Source: Amycolatopsis alkalitolerans (lineage in GTDB: Bacteria > Actinomycetota > Actinomycetes > Mycobacteriales > Pseudonocardiaceae). Taken from it: a stretch of 64,000 bases of DNA. Positions 25,573 to 32,660 of the stretch are shown piece after piece. Location: positions 62,001-126,000 of the forward strand of contig NZ_VDFW01000002.1 of assembly GCF_006152065.1 (NCBI RefSeq). Reading direction: 5' to 3'. The notes under the pieces were generated by a model. The model made no database searches. It was not told where the DNA came from and was given only the letters and a program-made list of their open reading frames with translations. Numbering within the stretch: the stretch's first letter is position 1; each line of letters opens with the position of its first letter. The position numbers and the translations under genes were made by a program.

Positions 25573-26049
25573 CTAGACCTGCGCTCCGTTGCTCGGGTCG
25601 GCGCCGTCGGGCGGGCCCTGCTTGACCCGGAGCAGCAGCAGCGCGAGCGCGGTGGCCAGCGACAGGATGCCCAGGGGCGTGCCCAGCGACTGGGTGATCC
25701 CGATCAGGCCGGGCGCGATCAGCAGGAACAAGCCCACCAGGAAGAACAGCAGTACGATGAACGCGCCTTTACCGGGCCGGGGTAGCGGGGGCGGCTCCGG
25801 CGGGACGTAGTGCTCGTCCTCCGCCGGATCTTCGCCGAAGACGGTGTCCTCCCAGGTCGTGCCCCCGCCACGCCACGACGGGTCGGCCGGTTCGGGCTCG
25901 GGGGGAGGCGCGGGCTCGGGCGGGATCCTGTCGGCCCTGGGCTCGGCCGGTTCGTCCACGAACTCCCCGACGCCCTCCGCACGCAGGTCGGCGACGATCG
26001 CCGCGAAGGTCGCGTCCACGTCCTCGGGGTCGGTGCCGTGCGAGCTCAT
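25573..26049 (-). CDS. Conserved membrane protein with acidic proline-rich N-terminus
   Basis: A 158-residue protein. The first 90 residues are acidic and proline-rich (EPEPADPSWRGGGTTWED region) with no fold signature. Two hydrophobic segments follow (FIVLLFFLVGLFLLIAPGLI and LGILSLATALALLLLRV). The N-terminal part is likely cytoplasmic. Its ATG overlaps the esterase stop by four bases, so translation is coupled. Function unknown. Confidence 0.75.
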   Translation of the reverse strand: MSSHGTDPEDVDATFAAIVADLRAEGVGEFVDEPAEPRADRIPPEPAPPPEPEPADPSWRGGGTTWEDTVFGEDPAEDEHYVPPEPPPLPRPGKGAFIVLLFFLVGLFLLIAPGLIGITQSLGTPLGILSLATALALLLLRVKQGPPDGADPSNGAQV

Positions 26050-26807
26050 CGGGATCCCACCTGCTCCTGTGCGAACTCCACGCTGCGCTCGAAGATCAGC
26101 GGAGCGTCACGGTCGAGCGTAGCCACGTGGAAGCTGTTCTCGAGCACCACCTCTGCGACGTTCTCGCTCCGCACGCCTTCGAGCACGATCCGCGCGTTGA
26201 CCGGTTCCACCACATGATCCACCCGCGAGTGGAACAGCAACAGCGGTTGCGTCACCTTCGGCAGGTCGGCGCGCACGAGCCGCCACAACTGCGCGAGGCT
26301 CGCCGCCGCGCGGACCGGGGTGCGCGGGTACGCCAGCTCCGTCACGCCGGGCTTGGCGATGTCGCTCGCGATCCCGGCGACCGACGGCAGCACCCGCGAC
26401 AGCACGGGCAGGAGCTTCGCGTCCCACCGCAGCGTGGTCACCGAGGGATTGACCAGCACGAGACCCGCGACCTGCTCGCCGAAGTCCTGCGCCAGCCGCA
26501 GCGCGAGCGTGCCGCCCATGGACAGCCCGAACACGAACACCGATTCACAGTGCTCACGGAGCGCGAGCAGCTCCCCGCGCACGCAGCCGTACCAGTCCGG
26601 CCAGCTCGTACGGTTGAGCTCGGGCCAGGACGTGCCGTGGCCGGGCAGGAGCGGGCAGCGGACGGTGTACTCGCGCTCGGCCAGGTACTCGGCCCACGGC
26701 CGCATGCTCTGCGGCGTGCTGGTGAAGCCGTGGCAGAGCAGCACCCCGGCCTCGACCGATCCGGTGTGCGAGAACGGTTCCGCACCGGCGAGCACGGGCA
26801 TGTCCAT
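26046..26807 (-). CDS. Alpha/beta hydrolase (Est30-like carboxylesterase/monoacylglycerol lipase)
   Basis: A 253-residue alpha/beta hydrolase. HGFTSTPQSM forms the oxyanion region at about 26-35, nucleophile Ser96 is in GLSMGG, and the Asp and His are in HSRVDHVV and NSFHVATLD. This is the pattern of Est30/Est1-type esterases that act on short acyl esters. The ATG at 26807 is chosen because upstream sequence is unconserved and enters the promoter region of the divergent acyltransferase. Confidence 0.87.
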   Translation of the reverse strand: MDMPVLAGAEPFSHTGSVEAGVLLCHGFTSTPQSMRPWAEYLAEREYTVRCPLLPGHGTSWPELNRTSWPDWYGCVRGELLALREHCESVFVFGLSMGGTLALRLAQDFGEQVAGLVLVNPSVTTLRWDAKLLPVLSRVLPSVAGIASDIAKPGVTELAYPRTPVRAAASLAQLWRLVRADLPKVTQPLLLFHSRVDHVVEPVNARIVLEGVRSENVAEVVLENSFHVATLDRDAPLIFERSVEFAQEQVGSR

Positions 26808-26982
26808 CCGCCCTTCTCCGTGATCCGACCCACCCCATCGTCGCACGCTGACCGGGCTGAGGACATGCCCGGCGCACCTGTGAGATCGCGCCCAAAGGCG
26901 GGGCCCGCATTGTGCTCGGCCGGTCACGGTTCGTACCCTGCAGGGGCAGGCTGGTCGGGCAGGTGTTGAGGGGCAGGTCTTC

Positions 26983-27738
26983 GTGCTGTACCGGTTGCTC
27001 AAATGGGTGCTGCTCGGCCCGTTGCTGCGGACGCTGTGGCCGACCAAGGTCTCCGGCACCGAGCACATCCCGGCCACCGGCGGTGCCATCCTCGCCAGCA
27101 ACCACCTCGCGGTCGCCGACTCGTTCTTCATGCCGCTGCGCGTGCGCCGGCGGGTCACGTTCCCCGCCAAGTCCGAGTACTTCACCGAAAAGGGTTTCAA
27201 GGGCCGGCTGAAGAAGTGGTTCTTCACCGGGGTCGGCCAGATCCCCATCGACCGCTCCGGCGGGAGCGCGGCGCAGGCGGCGCTGGACACCGCGATCCGG
27301 CTGCTGCGCGAAGGCAACCTGCTGGGCATCTACCCCGAAGGCACCCGATCGCCCGACGGCAGGCTGCACAAGGGCAAGACCGGGGTCGCGCGGATCGCGC
27401 TGGAGGCCAGGGTGCCGGTGATCCCGGTCGCGATGATCGGCACCGAGAAGGTCAACCCGATCGGCTCGAAGATGTGGCGCCCGCGCCGGCTGGAGATCCG
27501 CTTCGGCGAGCCGCTGGACTTCTCCCGGTACCAGGGCCTGCAGGGCGACCGGTTCGTGGAGCGCTCGATCACCGACGAGATCATGTATGCCCTGATGGAG
27601 CTGTCGGGCCAGGAGTACGTCGACATCTACGCGGCACGGGCGAAGGAGCTGCTCGCGGCCGAGGCCGCCGGCGTGCGCGCCGCGGTTCCCGTACAGGCCG
27701 GCGCGGTCGACCGGATACCGGAGACCAAGGCCGGTTAG
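26983..27738 (+). CDS. plsC: 1-acyl-glycerol-3-phosphate acyltransferase (PlsC family)
   Basis: A 251-residue PlsC-type acyltransferase from a GTG. The catalytic HX4D is His41-Asp46 (NHLAVADS) and the glycerol-phosphate motif is YPEGTRS near residue 117; PVIPVAMIG follows. The enzyme transfers acyl groups to lysophosphatidate or a related acceptor at the membrane, and an N-terminal hydrophobic segment agrees. It is followed after 14 bases by the exoribonuclease gene. Confidence 0.88.
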   Translation: MLYRLLKWVLLGPLLRTLWPTKVSGTEHIPATGGAILASNHLAVADSFFMPLRVRRRVTFPAKSEYFTEKGFKGRLKKWFFTGVGQIPIDRSGGSAAQAALDTAIRLLREGNLLGIYPEGTRSPDGRLHKGKTGVARIALEARVPVIPVAMIGTEKVNPIGSKMWRPRRLEIRFGEPLDFSRYQGLQGDRFVERSITDEIMYALMELSGQEYVDIYAARAKELLAAEAAGVRAAVPVQAGAVDRIPETKAG

Positions 27739-27752
27739 CCTAGGGTTCTGCG

Positions 27753-28235
27753 GTGCGATTCTTCTACGACACCGAGTTCATCGAGGACGGCGTGACGATC
27801 GACCTGGTGTCGATCGGTGTCGTGGACGAGCGGGGCCGGGAGTTCTACGCCGTTTCGACTGATTTCGATCCGGGTAAGGCCGGCCCGTGGGTGCGCGAGA
27901 ACGTGCTGCCGAAGCTGCCCGCACCCGCCGATCAGGCCTGGCGCAGCCGCGAGAAGATCCGGGCCGACCTGCTGGAGTTCTTCGGCAAGCCGCCGGGCGG
28001 CATCGAGCTGTGGGCCTGGTACGCGGCCTACGACCACGTCGCGCTCGCCCAGCTGTGGGGCCCGATGCCCGCCCTGCCCCGGCAGCTGCCCCGGTTCACC
28101 CGCGACCTGCGGCAACGCTGGGAGGACGCGGGCAAACCGAAGCTGCCCGCCCCTCCCACCGACGCCCACGACGCCCTCGCCGACGCGCGCCACAACCTGG
28201 AGCGCTGGCGCGTGATCGAGCGCGTCCGCCGCTGA
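27753..28235 (+). CDS. DEDDh 3'-5' exoribonuclease (Rv2179c/AS family)
   Basis: A 160-residue exoribonuclease. Exo I is MRFFYDTEF with Asp6 and Glu8; an internal WAWYAAYDHVALAQLWG holds Exo II; HDALADARHNLERW at the C-terminus supplies the final His and Asp. This matches the short Rv2179c-type family, which degrades RNA 3' overhangs. GTG start, preceded by a TAGGGTTCTGCG spacer. It converges on aroG across a strong hairpin. Confidence 0.88.
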   Translation: MRFFYDTEFIEDGVTIDLVSIGVVDERGREFYAVSTDFDPGKAGPWVRENVLPKLPAPADQAWRSREKIRADLLEFFGKPPGGIELWAWYAAYDHVALAQLWGPMPALPRQLPRFTRDLRQRWEDAGKPKLPAPPTDAHDALADARHNLERWRVIERVRR

Positions 28236-28245
28236 GCATCCGTGG

Positions 28246-28300
28246 TGCCGTGAGGGGGTCCCTCATGGCACATAAGGGCATGAGGGACCCCCTCACGGCA
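28246..28300. terminator. Perfect 22-bp hairpin terminator
   Basis: Arms at 28246-28267 and 28279-28300 are perfectly complementary over 22 bp around an 11-nt loop. The core TGAGGGGGTCCCTCA is the type of short repeat often found between actinobacterial genes. It separates the convergent exoribonuclease and DAHP synthase genes. Confidence 0.85.
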
Positions 28301-28301
28301 T

Positions 28302-29384
28302 TCAGCGGTTCGCGACCGCCGCGGCCAGCTCGTCGAGCAGGTCCGCCGTGGACGCCCAGTCCAGGCAGGCGTCGGTGATGGACTGCCCGTAGGTCAGCTC
28401 CGAAGCCTTGCCCAGCACGAGGTCCTGCCGCCCGGCCTCGAGGAAGCTTTCGAGCATCACGCCGACGATGCCGCGTTCACCGTCGCCGATGCGCCCGGCC
28501 ACCTCCCGTACCACCTCGGCCTGCCGCACGTGGTCCTTGCCGCTGTTGCCGTGCGACGCGTCGATGATCACGCGTTCCGGCAGGCCGCTCTTGGCCAGCC
28601 GTGCGAGCGTGTCGCGTACGGTCTCCGCGTCGTAGTTCGGCCCACCGGTGTGACCGCGCAGGATGACGTGGCAGTCGGGGTTGCCCGACGTGGTGATCAG
28701 CGCGGCCAGCCCGTCGGTGTTGATCCCGGGGAACACGTGGCTCGCCGCCGCGGCACGCGCCGCGTCGACCGCGACCTGCACGTCGCCCTCGGTCGAGTTC
28801 TTGATCCCGACCGGCATCGACAGCGCGCTGCACAGCTGCCGGTGCACCTGGCTCGCCGCGGTCCGCGCACCGATCGAGCCCCAGCTCACGGTGTCGGCGA
28901 TGAACTGCGGGGTGATCGGGTCGAGGAACTCGCACCCGACCGGCAGCCCGAGCCGGGAGATGTCGAGCAGCAGCTTGCGCGCCATCCGCAGGCCCTGGTT
29001 CACCGCGTAACTGCCGTCCAGCGCCGGGTCGTTGATCAGCCCTTTCCAGCCCAGGGTCGTGCGCGGCTTTTCGAAGTACACCCGCATGATCACGTGCAGC
29101 CGGTCGCGCAGCGTTTCGGCCTTCTCGGCCAGCCGGATCGCGTAGTCGACGGCGGCCTCCGGATCGTGCACCGAGCACGGGCCGACGACGACGAGCAGCC
29201 GTTCGCCGGTGCCGTTCAGGATGTCGGCGGTCGCGGCGCGCCCGGCCGCGACGGTCTTCGCCACGGCCGTGTCCATCGGGTGTTCCTGCCGCAGCAGGGC
29301 GGGGGAGATCAGCGGGCTGATGCCCACGGTGCGCTGGTTGTCCAGCGACTCCAGGGGTTCCGCGGGGCCTGCGGGGATCTGCAT
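28302..29384 (-). CDS. aroG: Type I (AroFGH-class) 3-deoxy-7-phosphoheptulonate synthase
   Basis: A 360-residue type I-alpha DAHP synthase: GPCSVHDPEAA near residue 69, MRVYFEKPRTTLGWKGLIND near 100 (metal/PEP region), GCEFLDPITPQ, SWGSIGARTAASQVHR, and a C-terminal SITDACLDW. These match enterobacterial AroF/G/H. It condenses PEP and erythrose 4-phosphate, the first shikimate-pathway step. The ATG at 29384 has GAAAGGA ahead of it inside a possible hairpin. An aromatic-codon leader frame lies upstream. Feedback specificity cannot be read from the sequence. Confidence 0.92.
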   Translation of the reverse strand: MQIPAGPAEPLESLDNQRTVGISPLISPALLRQEHPMDTAVAKTVAAGRAATADILNGTGERLLVVVGPCSVHDPEAAVDYAIRLAEKAETLRDRLHVIMRVYFEKPRTTLGWKGLINDPALDGSYAVNQGLRMARKLLLDISRLGLPVGCEFLDPITPQFIADTVSWGSIGARTAASQVHRQLCSALSMPVGIKNSTEGDVQVAVDAARAAAASHVFPGINTDGLAALITTSGNPDCHVILRGHTGGPNYDAETVRDTLARLAKSGLPERVIIDASHGNSGKDHVRQAEVVREVAGRIGDGERGIVGVMLESFLEAGRQDLVLGKASELTYGQSITDACLDWASTADLLDELAAAVANR

Positions 29385-29441
29385 GGCGGTCCTTTCGTGA
29401 CCGGCCCGCCGTACCCGCCGAGCCGGTCTTTCATCCGGCTC
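29385..29441 (-). promoter_or_regulatory. Hairpins between the aromatic leader frame and aroG
   Basis: On the minus strand, after the leader stop, GAGCCGG and CCGGCTC form a perfect 7-bp stem (29420-29441) with an 8-nt loop. Next, GGCGG (29406-29410) can pair with CCGCC (29385-29389), with inner GGTC/GACC pairing, enclosing the GAAAGGA ribosome site directly before the ATG. These suit attenuation or translational sequestering that depends on ribosome position in the leader. Confidence 0.5.
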
Positions 29442-29452
29442 GGGTGGAAGGT

Positions 29453-29521
29453 TCAGCGCGCGGCGATCTCGCCGGCTGGCCCACCCAGGGCCGGCCCGCT
29501 AAACCAGAAATACCGCTGCAC
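29453..29521 (-). CDS. Aromatic leader peptide upstream of aroG (candidate attenuator)
   Basis: A 22-codon frame starting at GTG reads MQRYFWFSG then PALGGPAGEIAAR and stops at 29453. Codons 4-7 are TAT TTC TGG TTT, one each for Tyr and Trp and two for Phe, the three end products of the pathway aroG begins. An AGGG lies 8 bases before the GTG. The frame ends 68 bases before the aroG start. Leaders of this kind are known upstream of DAHP synthase genes in corynebacteria. Translation is inferred, not shown. Confidence 0.72.
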   Translation of the reverse strand: MQRYFWFSGPALGGPAGEIAAR

Positions 29522-29631
29522 GGGCGTGACCCTATCAAAGGCGACGGGCGCTTAACCGATCAAGGCCCGGCGCCGCTACGCTGGCGGTCGAGAACTGTGA
29601 CGAGACCGACTTTTCGAAAGGGCTGGTTCCC

Positions 29632-30657
29632 ATGCGAGTGGGGGTGCTGACCGGTGGCGGCGACTGCCCCGGGCTGAACGCGGTGATCCGGGCCGTGGTC
29701 CGCAAGGGGATCGAGATCATGGGCTGGGAGGTCGTCGGCTTCCGCAACGGCTGGCGCGGCCCGATGACCGGCGAGAGCCGGCCTCTCGGCCTCAGCGACG
29801 TCGAGGAGATCCTGACCAGGGGCGGCACGATCCTCGGCTCTTCGCGCACCAACCCGTACAAGGAGGACGGCGGCGTCGACAAGATCAAGGCGACGCTGGC
29901 CGACCAGCGGATCGACGCGCTGATCGCGATCGGCGGCGAGGACACGCTCGGCGTGGCGAAGAAGCTGACCGATGAGGGCATCGGTGTCGTCGGCGTGCCG
30001 AAGACGATCGACAACGACCTCGCGGCGACCGACTACACGTTCGGTTTCGACACGGCCGTGCACATCGCGACCGAGGCCATCGACCGCCTGCGCACGACGG
30101 CCGAATCGCACTACCGCGCGATCGTCGTCGAGGTGATGGGCCGGCACGCGGGCTGGATAGCGCTGCACTCGGGTCTGGCCGGCGGGGCGAACGTGATCCT
30201 GGTGCCGGAGAACCCGTTCTCCATCGACCAGGTCGTCGAGTGGGTCGAGCGGCGCTTCGAGCGCATGTACGCGCCGATCATCGTGGTCGCGGAGGGTGCG
30301 CTGCCCGAGGGCGGCGCAGAGATGCTGACCAGCGGCGAGAAGGACGCGTTCGGGCACGTCCGGCTCGGCGGCGTCGGCACCTGGCTGGCCGACGAGATCG
30401 CCGCGCGTACCGGCAAGGAGTCGCGCGCGGTGGTGCTCGGGCACGTCCAGCGCGGTGGCACGCCGACGGCGTACGACCGCGTGCTCGCGACCCGGTTCGG
30501 CCTGCACGCCGTCGACGCGGTCAAGGACGGCGACTTCGGCACGATGGTCGCCCTGCGCGGCACGGACATCGTGCGCGTCAAGCTCGCCGAGGCGACGGCC
30601 GAACTGAAGACCGTGCCCCCGGAGCGCTACGAAGAGGCCGAGGTCTTCTTCGGCTGA
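29632..30657 (+). CDS. pfp: 6-phosphofructokinase, PPi-dependent type
   Basis: A 341-residue phosphofructokinase: GGGDCPGLNAVIR at 8-20, GGED at 101-104, PKTIDNDL at 123-130 and MGRHAGWIAL. Position 104 is Asp and 124 is Lys. In ATP-dependent enzymes both are Gly, and Asp104/Lys124 mark PPi-dependent enzymes such as that of Amycolatopsis methanolica. It therefore probably uses pyrophosphate reversibly to phosphorylate fructose 6-phosphate. It diverges from aroG and overlaps the globin gene end-to-end by 31 bases. Confidence 0.88.
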   Translation: MRVGVLTGGGDCPGLNAVIRAVVRKGIEIMGWEVVGFRNGWRGPMTGESRPLGLSDVEEILTRGGTILGSSRTNPYKEDGGVDKIKATLADQRIDALIAIGGEDTLGVAKKLTDEGIGVVGVPKTIDNDLAATDYTFGFDTAVHIATEAIDRLRTTAESHYRAIVVEVMGRHAGWIALHSGLAGGANVILVPENPFSIDQVVEWVERRFERMYAPIIVVAEGALPEGGAEMLTSGEKDAFGHVRLGGVGTWLADEIAARTGKESRAVVLGHVQRGGTPTAYDRVLATRFGLHAVDAVKDGDFGTMVALRGTDIVRVKLAEATAELKTVPPERYEEAEVFFG

Positions 30658-31106
30658 GGTTCCCACGGGGGCATCGGCCAGTCCCATTTCGGCATCGGCT
30701 CGTCCGTGCTCGGTTCCGCGCCAGGACGCGAGAACAGCACGGCGAGCCGGCTGCCCCATTCCACGTACCCGGCGAAGGCCGCGCGGAACTCCGGGTCGGC
30801 CGGAAGGCCGACCTCGTCGGCGGCGTCCATCAGCAGCGAAACCCACCGGCGGCGCTGCTCTTCGGTGATACCGCGGCCGAGGTGCCGGGAGATCATGTGC
30901 GCGTGCCCGCCGCGTTCGGTGCTGTAGTGAGCGGGTCCGCCGAACACCTCCCCGAGCCAGTCCGCGACATGCCGCGGGTGCCCGGGGTCCATGCCGCGGA
31001 ACACCGGTTCGAGCAGGTCGTCGGCGAGCACCTTGCCGTAGAACACTTCGAAGAGCTTGACGAGCGCCGGCCGGCCACCGGCCCACTCGTACAGGCTGGG
31101 TGTCAT
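30627..31106 (-). CDS. Group II truncated haemoglobin
   Basis: A 159-residue truncated globin. LYEWAGGRPALVKLFEVFYG is the N-terminal segment; HPRHVADWLGEVFGGP and HAHMISRHLG hold the E/F-region and proximal histidine, as in group II trHbs. The last 30 residues are Pro/Trp-rich (KWDWPMPPWEPQPKKTS). Such proteins bind O2, NO or peroxide. The ATG at 31106 gives the family start. It is divergent from an HxlR regulator with a perfect dyad between them. Confidence 0.87.
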   Translation of the reverse strand: MTPSLYEWAGGRPALVKLFEVFYGKVLADDLLEPVFRGMDPGHPRHVADWLGEVFGGPAHYSTERGGHAHMISRHLGRGITEEQRRRWVSLLMDAADEVGLPADPEFRAAFAGYVEWGSRLAVLFSRPGAEPSTDEPMPKWDWPMPPWEPQPKKTSASS

Positions 31107-31143
31107 GAGCCAAGGCAACACCGGCTGCAGGCGGTGGGCAAGT

Positions 31144-31161
31144 ACGCACCTTCCGGTGCGT
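31144..31161. promoter_or_regulatory. Perfect dyad between globin and HxlR genes
   Basis: ACGCACC-TTCC-GGTGCGT is a 7-4-7 inverted repeat, 15 bases before the HxlR GTG and in the 70-bp divergent gap. It is the likely operator of the HxlR protein, acting on its own gene and the globin. Confidence 0.55.
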
Positions 31162-31176
31162 GGTGAAGGAGGACCG

Positions 31177-31524
31177 GTGGCGCGGCGCTACTACTGCCCG
31201 GTCGAGCTGACGCTGGACGTCGTGGGCGGCCGGTGGAAAGCGGTGATCCTGGCGCATCTGAAGGAAGGCGTGCACCGCTACGGCGAGCTGCGCCGCCGGA
31301 TGCCGGGCATCAGCGAGAAGATGCTGACCCAGCAACTGCGCGAGCTGGAGTCGGACGGCCTGGTGGAGCGCGAGGCCTTCGACGAGCGGCCGCCGCGCGT
31401 GGAGTACCGCCTCACCCTGGACGGCGGCGCGCTCGGCCCGGCGCTGCAGGCCCTGTACGAGTGGGGTGAACGCCGGGCGGCCGCGGAGGGGATCGCGTTC
31501 GCGCCGCTGCCTGACGCACCGTGA
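31177..31524 (+). CDS. HxlR-family transcriptional regulator
   Basis: A 115-residue winged helix protein with the HxlR core YYCPVELTLDVVGGRWKAVI, GISEKMLTQQLRELESDGLV and RVEYRLTLDGGALGPAL. Only one early Cys (in YYCPVE) is present; in HxlR relatives such a Cys can sense electrophiles or oxidants. GTG start with a perfect AAGGAGG ahead. Divergent from the truncated globin, suggesting stress-linked control of that gene. Confidence 0.88.
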   Translation: MARRYYCPVELTLDVVGGRWKAVILAHLKEGVHRYGELRRRMPGISEKMLTQQLRELESDGLVEREAFDERPPRVEYRLTLDGGALGPALQALYEWGERRAAAEGIAFAPLPDAP

Positions 31525-31548
31525 GCGCGTTGCACCAGTGCCGACGGC

Positions 31549-31887
31549 GTCGCCGACACGTGGGACGGGGGCGCCCTTCGCGGGAACTTCGGGCAGCTCA
31601 AGTGGTTCAAGGTGATGTATCCCGGCCTGAAGGTCATCTACTCGGCAGCGAGGTGGTGACCGCGGCGATCACCGCCGACGGCACCTCCGGCGGCAAGATC
31701 GACGCGGCCGACTACGGCGGCGCGGCGCAGTACGCCGACTGGTACAACGAAGTACGAGGCGGGTATCGAGGACTACAAGATCCTCAAGACCCGCTGCCCG
31801 GCGAACGGCACCGTCGCGGGCACGGCGTACAGGTTCTGCGGTGGCGAATGGTGGAGCTACGACACCCTCAGCGCGATCGCGGGGTGA
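31549..31887 (+). pseudogene. Degraded GH18 chitinase remnant
   Basis: Three short blocks match successive parts of actinobacterial family 18 chitinases: VADTWDGG and GNFGQLKWFKVMYPGLKVIY (frame 1), EVVTAAITADGTSGGKIDAA plus DYGGAAQYADWYN (frame 0), and YEAGIEDYKILKTRCPANGT with WWSYDT (frame 1, stop at 31885). The catalytic DxxDxDWE strand and most of the barrel are missing. Frame changes and internal deletions show a decayed gene of roughly a quarter of normal length. Confidence 0.7.
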
Positions 31888-31938
31888 CGGCGACGCGCCT
31901 CGGCCACCTTGTCGGTGACGCTGGCTATCGTCAGACCC

Positions 31939-32604
31939 GTGACGTTCGCCGGATTCGGGGAGCACGCCATCGAGTTCTACGACGGGCTGCTCGCCGACAA
32001 TTCGAAGCCCTACTGGGAAGACCACCTGAAGATCTACCGCGAGCACGTCCGCGGCCCGATGGAGGCGCTGCTCGCCGAGCTGACGCCCGAGTTCGGCCCG
32101 GACTTCGGCGAGGGCAAGGTCTTCCGCCCGCATCGCGACGTCCGGTTCGCCAAGGACAAGAGCCCGTACAAGACCCATTGCGGTGCCGTGATCGAGCAGG
32201 GTCGCGGCGGGGGCGCCTACTACGTCGAGGTGTCCTCCGCCGGGTTGCGGGTCGGCGGTGGTTGCTTCCATCTGCAGTCCGACCAGCTGGCCCGGTTCCG
32301 GCAGGCGGTCGACACCGACCTCCACGGCGGCGTGCTCGAGCGAATTCTCGCCAAACTCCGCAAGGCCGGCTGGCAGATCCTCGGCGACACCTTGCGCACG
32401 AAACCACGCGGGTTCGCCGAGGATCACCCCCGGCTCGAACTGCTCAAACACCGCTCGCTGTACGCGGTCCGCAGCTGGGAACCCGACGACACGCTGCACG
32501 AACGCCGTTGCCTGGACCGCGTGCGGAAGGCGTGGCGGCAGGTGCGTGACTTCAACGAGTGGGCCCGGGATCACGTGGGGGTAAGCGAGCAGCCGCGTCG
32601 CTGA
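31939..32604 (+). CDS. DUF2461-family protein
   Basis: A 221-residue DUF2461 member: FYDGLLADNSKPYWEDHLKI near the start, RPHRDVRFAKDKSPYKTHCG near residue 75, a GGGCFHLQSDQLARFR segment and a helical C-terminus. GTG 31939 is preferred; the upstream part overlaps chitinase debris. Family function is unknown, and no partner is evident. Confidence 0.8.
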   Translation: MTFAGFGEHAIEFYDGLLADNSKPYWEDHLKIYREHVRGPMEALLAELTPEFGPDFGEGKVFRPHRDVRFAKDKSPYKTHCGAVIEQGRGGGAYYVEVSSAGLRVGGGCFHLQSDQLARFRQAVDTDLHGGVLERILAKLRKAGWQILGDTLRTKPRGFAEDHPRLELLKHRSLYAVRSWEPDDTLHERRCLDRVRKAWRQVRDFNEWARDHVGVSEQPRR

Positions 32605-32660
32605 CTCGATCTCGGGATCGGTAAAGACGAAACGGCCGCAAGGGGCTACGCTGTTCAAAC

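Noticed and set aside
29420-29441. Intrinsic terminator for phosphofructokinase-direction transcripts
   Set aside because: It lies upstream of both divergent genes, and no U tract follows on either strand; attenuation for aroG fits better.
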